Counted from the first letter of the stretch, positions 14,915 through 23,407 are shown. The stretch: 37,940 nt of DNA from Prevotella merdae (GCF_900290275.1 NZ_LT985324.1:958073-996012), one strand, 5' to 3'. The notes: generated by a model not told the origin, from the letters alone. Made by a program: numbers and translations.

Positions 14915-16858
14915 ATGAATTCAAGCAACAACCTACCCCGCCCTATCGAACTCCTTGCTCCTGCCAAAAACCTTGAGCAAGGCATTATTGCCATTGACCA
15001 TGGCGCCGATGCTGTATACATAGGCGCAAATGAGTTTGGTGCGCGACAGGCTGCGGGCAACAGTATAGAAGACATAACCCAACTTGCAGCCTATGCCCAT
15101 CAGTTTGGAGCAAAGGTGTACGTAACCGTAAACACCATAGTATACGAGCACGAGCTTGCCAATGCCAAACAGCTATTGCGACACATAGTAAAGGCTGGCG
15201 TGGATGCTATCCTTGTGCAAGACATGGCTGTGGTGGAAATGATGAAAGAAATAGCAGCCGAGCCCGAGATGCAAGGATCGAGAATGCCTGAGTTGCATGC
15301 AAGTACTCAGACAGACAATCGCTCGGCAGATAAAGCAGCTTGGCTAACAAGCATTGGGTTTAGCCGTGTGGTATTGGCACGCGAGCTGTCTATAGACGAG
15401 ATAAAGCAAATACACAAGGCTGTGCCTAATACCGAGCTTGAGGTGTTTGTGCATGGAGCTTTGTGTGTAAGTTATTCGGGAGCATGCTATGCCTCGCACC
15501 ATTGTTTCGGTCGTAGCGCCAACCGTGGCGAGTGTGCTCAGTTCTGCCGATTGGCTTTCGACTTGAAAGACAGTAGCGGAAACACAATACGCAAGGCAAG
15601 CCATTTGCTGTCGCTTAAGGATATGAACCAGTTGGACCGACTGGAAGACATCATAGCAGCAGGAGCCACATCATTAAAGATTGAGGGCCGACTGAAGGAT
15701 GCCGCTTATGTAAAGAATGTGGTGGCTGCATACAGCCAACATCTCAACAGCATAATAGCGAAACATCCCGAACAGTATTGCCGCAGCTCTAAAGGAAGGG
15801 TGGAATATACATTTACGCCCAACTTAGACAAGACCTTCAACCGTGGCTTTACACATTACTTCCTTGATGGGCGTCGCGAAGACATCTCATCGTTTGACAC
15901 TCCTAAGGCTATGGGCGAATATGTAGGATATGTTAAGGAGATAAGACGCGGTTCGTTCAATGTGGCGGGTACAGCCATATTTGCCAATGGCGACGGATTG
16001 TGCTTCTTCACACCCGACCATAAGTTGCATGGCTTCCGCGTAAACCGTGTCGAGAACAACCGCCTATTTCCTCTATCTATGCCCGAGGAATTGAAAGCAG
16101 GAATGGCTCTTTATCGTAACAACGACATCGTGTTTGAGCGTGCTATGGAAAGCAAGACGGCTGAACGAAAGCTTGATATAGACCTGAACATTGGTGTTGA
16201 TTGCGGAAAGATTGTACTTGATGCTGAGGACGAGGCAGGACGCAAGGCTTTTGTTGTGCTTGACGAGCCATTGCAAGAGGCCCAGAAACCTCAGAGCGAG
16301 AACATAATCCGACAACTCGAGAAGATGGGCAACACTCTGTTCCGCCCACGAAAGACAAAGCTTACTAATGGTGTTGGCAATCTGTTTATACCTTCAAGCA
16401 AGCTTGCTACCTTACGACGCGAGGTGTTGGCAAAGATAGAGCAACAACCTATAGACACGCCAAACACAACAGCCCGACAAATAAACACGAATTGCAAGCC
16501 CAATAACAACGATGCCAAGGCTCAATATATTGACGCAAGCAAGATAAATGCAGCCAACGTGGCTAACCATCGTGCCGAAGCTTTCTACGAGGAGCATGGC
16601 GTAAAGCACGCAGCAGCCGCATTCGAGCTGACTGATGGCGCTCGTCCTGGTACAAAGACATATGGCACACCACATGCTAACACGCCTCTGATGACATGTC
16701 GATATTGTCTGAGATATGCTATGGGATACTGCGTAAAACGCGGAGGCAAACAGCCTACATGGAAGGAGCCTCTGTTGCTGGAATCATCGGACGGAAGACA
16801 GGTGAAACTGGTATTTAACTGTGCAAAATGCCAAATGGAGGTTTATGCACAAGACTAA
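14915..16858 (+). CDS. Peptidase U32 family protein (RlhA/TrhP-like RNA hydroxylation)
   Basis: The 647-residue protein starts with the U32 pattern RPIELLAPAKNLEQGIIAI-HGADAVYIG. It carries the family cysteine cluster in HGALCVSYSGACYASHHCFGR-ANRGECAQFCR (about 173-210) and SLKIEGRLKDAAYV. Length near 650 resembles E. coli RlhA more than the shorter TrhP. Both relatives hydroxylate RNA (23S rRNA C2501 or tRNA U34) using prephenate-derived steps, so RNA modification is likelier than proteolysis. The last 60 residues hold another Cys-rich part (CRYCLRYAMGYC and CAKC) that could bind metal. It sits 18 bases behind metA. Confidence 0.82.
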   Translation: MNSSNNLPRPIELLAPAKNLEQGIIAIDHGADAVYIGANEFGARQAAGNSIEDITQLAAYAHQFGAKVYVTVNTIVYEHELANAKQLLRHIVKAGVDAILVQDMAVVEMMKEIAAEPEMQGSRMPELHASTQTDNRSADKAAWLTSIGFSRVVLARELSIDEIKQIHKAVPNTELEVFVHGALCVSYSGACYASHHCFGRSANRGECAQFCRLAFDLKDSSGNTIRKASHLLSLKDMNQLDRLEDIIAAGATSLKIEGRLKDAAYVKNVVAAYSQHLNSIIAKHPEQYCRSSKGRVEYTFTPNLDKTFNRGFTHYFLDGRREDISSFDTPKAMGEYVGYVKEIRRGSFNVAGTAIFANGDGLCFFTPDHKLHGFRVNRVENNRLFPLSMPEELKAGMALYRNNDIVFERAMESKTAERKLDIDLNIGVDCGKIVLDAEDEAGRKAFVVLDEPLQEAQKPQSENIIRQLEKMGNTLFRPRKTKLTNGVGNLFIPSSKLATLRREVLAKIEQQPIDTPNTTARQINTNCKPNNNDAKAQYIDASKINAANVANHRAEAFYEEHGVKHAAAAFELTDGARPGTKTYGTPHANTPLMTCRYCLRYAMGYCVKRGGKQPTWKEPLLLESSDGRQVKLVFNCAKCQMEVYAQD

Positions 16859-16877
16859 GTCTATAAACCCAACGAGG

Positions 16878-16950
16878 AAGTTAAGAAGAAGTTAAGGGGA
16901 AGTTAAGAGGAAGTTAAGAAGAAGTTAAGAGGAAGTTAAGAAGAAGTTAA
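16878..16950. repeat. 11-base tandem repeat
   Basis: There are nearly seven copies of AAGTTAAG(A/G)(A/G)G in strict 11-base register, alternating AAGTTAAGAAG and AAGTTAAGAGG. A small hairpin (TCCATC-TAC-GATGGA) follows at 16951. The array fills the space between the U32 gene and the next start. Confidence 0.85.
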
Positions 16951-16996
16951 TCCATCTACGATGGATGGAATTTAACGGACAATAGTAGAAAATCGT

Positions 16997-18043
16997 ATGA
17001 GAGAAGTCAAGAAAATAATGTCGAGAGTAGTAGCTGTAATTGTAGTAATCCTTACACTTACAAGCTGCTATCATACCACAGTACGTCATCATGACGCATA
17101 TGTGGCAAAACCGTCGGCTACGTATGCAGACAATCAGGTGGCCGACTCAGACTCTACTACATACGACAACATGAGCGCATTCTACCAAAGTCATCATTAT
17201 GCGCAGAACTATAACTTCATGGTAAAGGCCGACTCGCTGGCTTTGCTTCGCCAACAACCCGAAGAATTGCTGAACGGTCTGCCTACCGACTCCTTCTTTG
17301 TAAAGAAAGGCAATCGACTTGTAGTTGTAGACATACGTTTGCTAAAGAACGATCCGGTAGATTCGGTTTGGGTGCAACTGGCGCGCGACCAATATACCTT
17401 CGGATGGATACACGAAAGCAAGCTTTTGCCAAATGTCGTGCCCGACGATCCCATATCGCAGTTTATCTCCACCTTCTCAGACACCCATTTGCTTGTGTTC
17501 CTTATCATCATAAGCGTAATAGCTATGAGCTACCTGGTACACAGCATAAGGCAGAAACATGTAAAGGCGGTACATTTCAACGATATAGACTCGTTCTACC
17601 CCACTCTGCTTGCCCTAACCGTGGCCACAGCAGCAACATTCTATTCGAGTATACAGATGTTTGCACCCGAAACATGGCGACACTTCTACTATCATCCCTC
17701 GCTTAATCCGTTTGCTGTGCCAACGATTATATCAGTATTTCTCATTTCGGTATGGTCGATAGTAATAATAATGATAGCCACCGTGGACGATGTGCTTCAT
17801 AAACTGTCAGCATCGCATGCCACACTCTATCTATGTGGCTTGGGAGCCGTTTGCGCAGGCAATTACATCATCTACAGCATAACCACCTTATATTATATAG
17901 GCTACTTGCTGCTTATTGCCTATTTTGTTTATGCCATTAAGCATTATGTACACAATAACTATTACAAGTATTCTTGCGGCAAGTGTGGCGCCAAGATGAA
18001 GAAAAAGGGAATATGCAAGAAATGCGGCACAATAAATGAATAA
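16997..18043 (+). CDS. Lipoprotein-like membrane protein with SH3-like part and zinc ribbon
   Basis: The 348-residue protein has an N-terminal signal with lipobox LTLTSC (Cys24). A periplasmic region of about 130 residues follows, with an SH3-like stretch (residues about 95-140, VWVQLARDQYTFGWIHESKLL). About five membrane spans (from residue 160) come next, and a C-terminal zinc ribbon CGKCG-(x11)-CKKCG after them. The mixture of lipoprotein head, barrel-like SH3 and cytoplasmic ribbon is seen in Prevotella hypotheticals, and no function is known to me. A second start at 17018 (MSRVVAV) is possible. A strong terminator follows. Confidence 0.7.
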   Translation: MREVKKIMSRVVAVIVVILTLTSCYHTTVRHHDAYVAKPSATYADNQVADSDSTTYDNMSAFYQSHHYAQNYNFMVKADSLALLRQQPEELLNGLPTDSFFVKKGNRLVVVDIRLLKNDPVDSVWVQLARDQYTFGWIHESKLLPNVVPDDPISQFISTFSDTHLLVFLIIISVIAMSYLVHSIRQKHVKAVHFNDIDSFYPTLLALTVATAATFYSSIQMFAPETWRHFYYHPSLNPFAVPTIISVFLISVWSIVIIMIATVDDVLHKLSASHATLYLCGLGAVCAGNYIIYSITTLYYIGYLLLIAYFVYAIKHYVHNNYYKYSCGKCGAKMKKKGICKKCGTINE

Positions 18044-18050
18044 GAAAAGC

Positions 18051-18105
18051 AATCCCCACTACCAGCTTATCTCAAGCAAGAGACTGGTAGTGGGGATTTA
18101 TTTTA
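18051..18105 (+). terminator. Intrinsic terminator
   Basis: The perfect 15-base stem AATCCCCACTACCAG (18051-18065) pairs with CTGGTAGTGGGGATT (18084-18098), followed by a T-rich stretch. Confidence 0.85.
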
Positions 18106-18140
18106 AAATGCCTTTGAATGCAACCATATTTTCATTTTAC

Positions 18141-18290
18141 AGCAAGCAAAGGTTCATTTGATAGCAAGCATAGATTCATTTGATAGCAAGCAAAGATTCA
18201 TTTGATAGCAAGCATAGATACATTTGCCTCTAAGCAAAGATACATTAGCCTCTAAGCAGAAATACATTAACCTCTAAGCAAAAATCGAAT
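18141..18290. repeat. 22-base tandem array
   Basis: About seven units keep an exact 22-base period while the sequence drifts. The first four read AGCAAGCA(A/T)AGATTCATTTGAT-like, the later ones TCTAAGCA(A/G)A-ATACATTA-CC. There are no unique spacers, so this is not CRISPR. It lies between a terminator and the GLPGLI promoter. The stretch 18291-18411 beyond it holds nothing I can identify. Confidence 0.85.
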
Positions 18291-18411
18291 ATATTTATTA
18301 TCTACGCCTTATTAAGCCAATTAGAGCAAGGCTTTCTTATCCCGAACTCAGGTTATCAGATGTTTTTATGGAACGTTTTGTGTTCATCTATAAAATATAA
18401 GATATGAATAG

Positions 18412-18442
18412 TTGGCGTTTTAAGAGAAATATACTAATTTTG
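18412..18442 (+). promoter_or_regulatory. Promoter of the GLPGLI operon
   Basis: TTG (18412-18414), 20 bases and TAATTTTG (18435-18442) form a full consensus match, with the ATG 37 bases on. Confidence 0.75.
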
Positions 18443-18478
18443 CAGAAATAATTCATTAAAATTATAATTAATAATAGA

Positions 18479-19366
18479 ATGAGATTCCTTGTTTTATTTA
18501 TTACGATATTATTATGTTCGACCACGATTAAGGCTCAAAGGCTATATAGTGAGAGTGGCGATTTTTATGAGAAATCAAAGAGGAGTGTTGTTGATCATGC
18601 CAAGTTGGGAGTATTTTATGAATTAAAGTTCCGCAAAGATTCTACCAAGTTGGATGATTATACTGAAGCGCAAACAGTATTGATGGTTTCAGATAAGCAC
18701 TTACTTTTTAGTGATTATAATCGATTGGCATTCGATTCAATAAATGACTATTTAGCCAGTAGCAAACAAAATAAAAAGGACCAAAAGGCTCGTGAAGAAT
18801 GGATGCAAGCTATTAAAAAATGGACTTTTTTCTTTGTTACGCTAACTGATTTAGAAGAACAAAAAACCACGGTGCAGACTTACGATGTATTGCGAAGCTA
18901 CGAGTACACTTACCCAACGCCTCAAATGGACTGGCAATTGGTATCCGGGGACTCTATAATAAATCAAAGAGCTTGTAAAAAGGCCACTTGTTCTTTTGCC
19001 GGTCGAAATTATATTGCATGGTACACCGAAACGATAGCACTTCCTTACGGACCTTATCTTTTTACAGGATTGCCTGGGCTGATCATGGAAATCCATGATG
19101 AAGGTCGCAATTGGATTTTTACGAATAACGGGGTCGGAAAGATGCCTCAATACAGTGACATGTATCTTTATAAAAAAAGGTATATCAAAGATTTGATTGT
19201 AACCACACGCGAGAATGCCCTGACCGGTTATCGGAATGATATTGAGGATTTTGATAATCTGAGTATTGAGATTTACAAGGTAAGGGTCGAAAAGAATGGC
19301 CAAATGGTTACTCCGGAAGCAAACAACCCGAAACGTCCCAGTAATATGCTTGAATTACAATGGTAA
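18479..19366 (+). CDS. GLPGLI family protein
   Basis: The 295-residue protein has a signal peptide (MRFLVLFITILLCSTTIKAQ) and the motif that names its family, in GPYLFTGLPGLIMEIHD at about 191-207. Members are periplasmic or surface proteins of Bacteroidetes with unknown function, often encoded beside an outer-membrane barrel, as here. The stop overlaps the start of the barrel gene by 7 bases (ATGGTAA), so the two are translationally coupled. Codon use looks more AT-rich than in the genes to the left. Confidence 0.88.
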   Translation: MRFLVLFITILLCSTTIKAQRLYSESGDFYEKSKRSVVDHAKLGVFYELKFRKDSTKLDDYTEAQTVLMVSDKHLLFSDYNRLAFDSINDYLASSKQNKKDQKAREEWMQAIKKWTFFFVTLTDLEEQKTTVQTYDVLRSYEYTYPTPQMDWQLVSGDSIINQRACKKATCSFAGRNYIAWYTETIALPYGPYLFTGLPGLIMEIHDEGRNWIFTNNGVGKMPQYSDMYLYKKRYIKDLIVTTRENALTGYRNDIEDFDNLSIEIYKVRVEKNGQMVTPEANNPKRPSNMLELQW

Positions 19367-21921
19367 AGAATTTTAAAATATTATTTATGCTATTTCTGTT
19401 TCCTTTGTCTGTATGGGCGCAGGAAACAGAAGTCGTTTTTAAGGGTATTGTTACGAATACAGAAGGCATCGGCATTGCTAATGTATTATGTAAGGCATTA
19501 AGTGCCACGGATTCTTTACTGGCTTATGGTATCACCCAAAGCAACGGACAATTTCATTTGCAATACAAGAAGAATGTAAATAAACTGACATTCTCGAAAA
19601 TGGGCTATGCCACACAAATTATTTCAGTTCAAAAGGATAAATATCAATATACCGTTCAGTTAGAAAAAAAGCCTTATGAGCTTGATGAAGTTGTAGTGAA
19701 AGAGGCCCCTATAACTCGTAAAAAAGATACGCTTGACTATTATGTAGAGTCTTTTCGTCAGAAAGAGGACTATAGCATTGAGGATGTGCTAAAACGCATG
19801 CCGGGTATTGAAGTGACGACTTCAGGACAAATTCTGTATCAGGGTAGCAGCATCAATAAACTGAACATTGAGGGATTAGACCTTATGGGTGATCAATATA
19901 ACCAAGCCACTCAGAATATGCCAGCTGAGGCCGTATCTACGATTCAGGTTATGGAAAATAATCAGCCCATCCGTGCCTTGGAAGGAAAAATTCATAGTAA
20001 TCATGCGACACTCAATATAAGGTTAAAAAAGAACTATAAAATGCGTCCTTTTGGTGACGCAGAAGTGGGAGCCGGAGGAACGCCTGCTATATGGGACGGT
20101 AGTCTGACAGGGATTCAAGTGGCAAAGAAGAATCAAGTATTATTTACCGGAGCCTTAAACAACAGAGGTGCCTCATTGCGCAGCTTGCAAAATGGCATGT
20201 CGAACTTTACGGGCATTTATGCACAAGAGCAATTGCCTGCTCCTTTCCTCTATTCTACTACAACCCGCCGTCCACCCATTTCACCTATTTATTACTTGAA
20301 CAACCGTTCCTATTTTGCCGGACTGAATTATATGCACGCTTTCACTCCTTATTCCACTTTACGTTTCAATCTGCTTTACAACCACGAAGGAGAAAACCGT
20401 GAGGATAGCACCCGATGCGAGTATTATGCGGCCGACACAATCAGTATTTACGAAAACAATAGGCAAAAGAGCTGTGAAGATGTAGTAAAAGGACAGGTGC
20501 GTTACGAATTGAATGGCAAGAAGGTGTACGTGGAGAACATTCTTTCGGGGCAATGGCAGGATGTCAGCTCCTATAATCAAAATGTAACCAATTTAGGCTC
20601 TTTGGGAGAGGACATACATCGCAAACCTTATTTTATTCAGAATGTCGCCAATGTCAACCTGACCACTCCAAGTCGTGTCTATAGTTTGGCTTCCATTGTG
20701 CGTACCTATCAGACGCGCGAGCGACTTTCTGATTATTGGACAGCAGATAACGAATACAAACGGCAGAGCTATTATCTGAATCATTGGTTTATGCGCCACC
20801 GGCTTTCCACGGCTTTCGATATAGCGGGCAATCCCTTGACGTTGGGTTACATTATAGAATACAAGCACAACCGACTACACGATACCCAACAGACGGCTAC
20901 TTCGTCCTATTGGCTGCACACACTCGAACCATCGTATCAAATTCAGTGGAGCGGTGGAAACGTCGAACTACTTCTTCCTGTGGAATATACCATTTACCGC
21001 TGTGGCTGGCGAAAAGAAAAAGACCAAAAAGTTCTTTTCTCTCCTTCGCTCGATTTCACTCAACAAATTAGTTATCTATTGCGAATGGAAACCTCGGTAG
21101 CCTATAACCAAAATGCTTCAAACGCCGATCCTTGGTTCAATGGAACGATGATGAACAACTATCGTACATTTACGACAGGCATTGACAGCCTTTCGGTGCA
21201 GCGTGTCGCGTTGGCGAATCTCCGTCTGTCGTATCTGAACACCATCACGCTCTTTTCGTGGAATGTTTATGTCGGCTGGACGCGCAGTACTTCCGACCAT
21301 TATCTCAAAAGTATTTATATGCCCGATTATACGCTCTTTGTTCCAGTGTGGAACGACCGCACGAAAACTACATGGAGCATGGCACTATCATGTCGTAAGA
21401 ACTTTCGCGATGCCCACATCAATTTGAGCGGACAGACCAATTATTCATATAATAAGGAGTTTGTGTCTCAAAACGAGGTGGAAGATTATCTGCGCTATCA
21501 TGCCTTGCATGCTTCGGTCACGGCGCAATGGAGCGGACTGACATGGTTCCAGCCCAAACTCACCATGGCAGGAAATATCAGTTGGAAAAAGCCTGATGTC
21601 TTCTCCGCAACTGACAATCTGCTGAAAAATGCCTATTATTCCTTAACAATGGATTTCTATCCTATCAGTAAACTCCGGCTGTATGCCGACTTTTCGCAAT
21701 CGGTCTTCGAAATAGTCCGTAACCATTACTCTGTTAACAGTTTTTTGAATGCCGGTATGCGCTACGATTTCAATTCTCGCTGGTCTGCAAGCGCAAATAT
21801 CAACAATCTGTTTAACCGCAAAGACTACGAAGTTTCGCTTTATCAAAGAGCCAATTTTCAATACTACCGCGTACCGCTGCGTGGTCGTGAGTTTATGATT
21901 TCGCTACGGTTTAAATATTAA
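19360..21921 (+). CDS. Outer-membrane beta-barrel (TonB-receptor-like) with carboxypeptidase-regulatory-like domain
   Basis: The 853-residue protein has a signal peptide ending VWAQ and an N-terminal carboxypeptidase-regulatory-like (CarboxypepD_reg) domain (about 24-110, VFKGIVTNTEGIGIANVLC). A plug-like part follows (ITRKKDTLDYYVESF, VLKRMPGIEV, INKLNIEGLDLMG), then a long barrel ending in an aromatic (RFKY). I see no convincing TonB box, so it may be a receptor or a barrel of the related outer-membrane family. Coupled translation with the GLPGLI gene suggests a joint task at the cell surface, with unknown substrate. No terminator is visible; repeats start about 400 bases later. Confidence 0.82.
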   Translation: MVKNFKILFMLFLFPLSVWAQETEVVFKGIVTNTEGIGIANVLCKALSATDSLLAYGITQSNGQFHLQYKKNVNKLTFSKMGYATQIISVQKDKYQYTVQLEKKPYELDEVVVKEAPITRKKDTLDYYVESFRQKEDYSIEDVLKRMPGIEVTTSGQILYQGSSINKLNIEGLDLMGDQYNQATQNMPAEAVSTIQVMENNQPIRALEGKIHSNHATLNIRLKKNYKMRPFGDAEVGAGGTPAIWDGSLTGIQVAKKNQVLFTGALNNRGASLRSLQNGMSNFTGIYAQEQLPAPFLYSTTTRRPPISPIYYLNNRSYFAGLNYMHAFTPYSTLRFNLLYNHEGENREDSTRCEYYAADTISIYENNRQKSCEDVVKGQVRYELNGKKVYVENILSGQWQDVSSYNQNVTNLGSLGEDIHRKPYFIQNVANVNLTTPSRVYSLASIVRTYQTRERLSDYWTADNEYKRQSYYLNHWFMRHRLSTAFDIAGNPLTLGYIIEYKHNRLHDTQQTATSSYWLHTLEPSYQIQWSGGNVELLLPVEYTIYRCGWRKEKDQKVLFSPSLDFTQQISYLLRMETSVAYNQNASNADPWFNGTMMNNYRTFTTGIDSLSVQRVALANLRLSYLNTITLFSWNVYVGWTRSTSDHYLKSIYMPDYTLFVPVWNDRTKTTWSMALSCRKNFRDAHINLSGQTNYSYNKEFVSQNEVEDYLRYHALHASVTAQWSGLTWFQPKLTMAGNISWKKPDVFSATDNLLKNAYYSLTMDFYPISKLRLYADFSQSVFEIVRNHYSVNSFLNAGMRYDFNSRWSASANINNLFNRKDYEVSLYQRANFQYYRVPLRGREFMISLRFKY

Positions 21922-22255
21922 GAAAAAGGCCTATGATAATGGCTACCTCTGAACAAGGAGATTTACACCCAAACAATGCTGATGGCAAGACATCAGAAAA
22001 TAGCAAAACTCTTTGACGAAGATTTTTGGGTGACACGATGACGAGCTGGAAAAAGTGGTGTTGGATGTCGGATAACGATTGCCAATCGTTGGGTAGGGAT
22101 ATATTAAAAAGAACTTGCAGGTTTCTTATTTTATCTTCTTCCATAATAAAGCATTGTTCTTGCAAAATTATTGTTCTTTCTTACCCCAATTCCGTAACAC
22201 TATTTTCACTTATCTTGATGTTGCGAAAAGGAAACAAGCAAAACTCTGATATGAC
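21922..22255. other. Gene-poor stretch with possible remnants
   Basis: Short open frames exist (for example 27 codons from ATG 21933 to TGA 22016, and LMARHQKIAKLFDEDFWV in another frame at about 21978-22040). None is complete or recognisable. The piece looks like decayed coding sequence between the barrel gene and the IS1380 remnant. Confidence 0.5.
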
Positions 22256-22333
22256 ATGGCGAAGATACAGATTAAATCTGAGAAACTCACTCCTTTGGGA
22301 GGAATATTTTCGGGTAATGGAGCATTTTTTCCG
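22256..22333 (+). pseudogene. Remnant 5' end of an IS1380-family transposase gene
   Basis: The frame begins MAKIQIKSEKLTPLGGIFS, the opening typical of Bacteroidales IS1380 transposases. A small indel follows, after which another frame continues VMEHFF, matching the IMEQFD-like continuation. The rest of the roughly 430-residue transposase is missing, replaced by a 75-base tandem array. Identification rests on memory of the family N-terminus. Confidence 0.65.
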
Positions 22334-22775
22334 AATACGGATTTTTCTGATTTAACTGATTATCAGAAGAATCAGATGAATCTCTATTCATTTCCTCTTG
22401 TTTTTTCGAATACGGATTTTTCTGATTTAACTGATTATCAGAAGAATCAGATGAATCTCTATTCATTTCCTCTTGTTTTTTCGAATAAGGATTTTTCTGA
22501 TTTATCTGATTATCAGAAGAATCTCTATTCATTTCCTCTTGATTTTCCGAATACGGATTTTTCTGAGTTAACTGATTATCAGAAGAATCAGATGAATCTC
22601 TATTCATTTCAGCTTGTTTTTTCGAATAAGGATTTTTCTGAGTTAACTGATTATCAGAAGAATCAGATGAATCTCTATTCATTTCCTCAATTAGACTCCA
22701 CATCGTCATCTGTAATCTACTTGACCTTTGGTTTAAGTTTAGATCGTTCCATTTCATGGCATGTTTTCTCGCCAT
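22287..22775 (-). CDS. Possible repeat protein read from the 75-base array
   Basis: On the minus strand 162 residues start MARKHAMKWNDLNLNQRSSR and then run through five copies of a 25-residue unit. Each unit reads about EMNRDSSDSSDNQLTQ, then KNPYSKKQE. The N-terminal 30 residues, with two Trp and balanced charge, look more like protein than the plus-strand frame (22256-22816) does. The last 14 residues are antisense to the IS1380 remnant, so the original C-terminus may be lost. No family is recognised. The unit is hydrophilic, rich in Ser, Asp and Asn, and probably disordered. Confidence 0.35.
   Translation of the reverse strand: MARKHAMKWNDLNLNQRSSRLQMTMWSLIEEMNRDSSDSSDNQLTQKNPYSKKQAEMNRDSSDSSDNQLTQKNPYSENQEEMNRDSSDNQINQKNPYSKKQEEMNRDSSDSSDNQLNQKNPYSKKQEEMNRDSSDSSDNQLNQKNPYSEKMLHYPKIFLPKE
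22334..22699. repeat. Five-copy 75-base tandem array
   Basis: Units start at 22334, 22409, 22484, 22550 and 22625. Four are 75 bases; the third lacks 9 bases and is 66. All lengths are multiples of three and both strands stay open through the array (NTDFSDLTDYQKNQMNLYSF on plus, EMNRDSSDSSDNQL on minus). Copies 1 and 2 are almost identical, which suggests recent duplication. Confidence 0.9.
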
Positions 22776-22779
22776 GGCA

Positions 22780-22935
22780 GAGCTTAAGTAAACTTAGCTC
22801 TGCTCATCTGGCTTAACGAAAACCTTCGGTTATCAGTATAGCGAAATTATTTGGTTCATCCGATATTTGGAGTGATAGAATTGTAAATTGCAGTTTTATC
22901 GGGGAGAGGCTCTTGTACTTGTGTCTCCTTTGCTT
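22780..22935. other. Intergenic stretch with a hairpin and R4
   Basis: The hairpin AGAGCT-TAAGTAAACTT-AGCTCT lies at about 22782-22804. Repeat R4 (ATTATTTGGTTCATCCGATA and onward, about 22847-22880) is the inverted partner of about 23303-23347. No gene is seen. Confidence 0.6.
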
Positions 22936-23207
22936 GTAGTTCCCACAGAACGCACAGACCACACAGAAGCCTAGGACCTAAGGTTTTGGAATCCACAGAG
23001 CGTATAGACGCTGCGCGTCATACGACAGAAGGCACAGAATTGATTGCTTGTGTAGCATCGCCGAGGTTAAGCATGGTCCGCTGCCTATGGTGGCGCAAGC
23101 AATCATTTCTGTGGATTCTTGCATCGCGAAGCGTAGGCCATTCTGTGGATTCGAAAAGCTTAAAGCCCGTAGGCTTCTGTGTGGTCTGTGCGTTCTGTGG
23201 GAACTAC
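22936..23207. repeat. Large inverted repeat R3
   Basis: Arms of about 65 bases (22936-23000 and 23143-23207) begin GTAGTTCCCACAGAACGCAC and mirror each other with a few mismatches. A small inner hairpin lies at 23001-23024 (CGTAT-GACGC type). The right arm and inner part match 137-217 in the opposite orientation. The R4 pair (22847-22880 and 23303-23347) encloses the whole, making a nested, MITE-like structure of about 500 bases. Open frames through it translate repeat sequence only. Confidence 0.85.
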
Positions 23208-23302
23208 ATACAAAAGAACTACAAGTAAAATTATACGTTCATTATACGAGCTATAATTTATACGTCCATTACACGAACATCAAGGTACCAACCTCCACGA
23301 TA

Positions 23303-23347
23303 AACTCCAGCTTGTATCACTCAAAATATCGGATGAACCAATTATTT
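23303..23347 (-). repeat. Dispersed repeat R4, right copy
   Basis: CTTGTATCACTCAAAATATC and the following GGATGAACCAATTATTT are the reverse complement of 22847-22880 with few differences. A shorter piece is at about 432-458. Confidence 0.75.
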
Positions 23348-23372
23348 TTCATTTTCGAAAAACAAAGATAAC

Positions 23373-23407
23373 AAAAAGGGCTGAAACCTCGTGAGAAGAT
23401 TCAGCCC
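23373..23407 (-). terminator. Terminator of the yqaA-like gene
   Basis: On the minus strand GGGCTGAA (23407-23400) pairs with TTCAGCCC (23385-23378) and is followed by five T. It lies about 80 bases behind the stop of the minus-strand gene at 23490. Confidence 0.8.

Noticed and set aside
18141..18290. CRISPR-like array
   Set aside because: Units abut without unique spacers and drift in sequence; no cas genes in the window.
22986..23371. Plus-strand frames of 80 and 107 codons across the large inverted repeat
   Set aside because: They translate R3 arms, with the same peptide pieces as the left-edge copy; no natural protein features.
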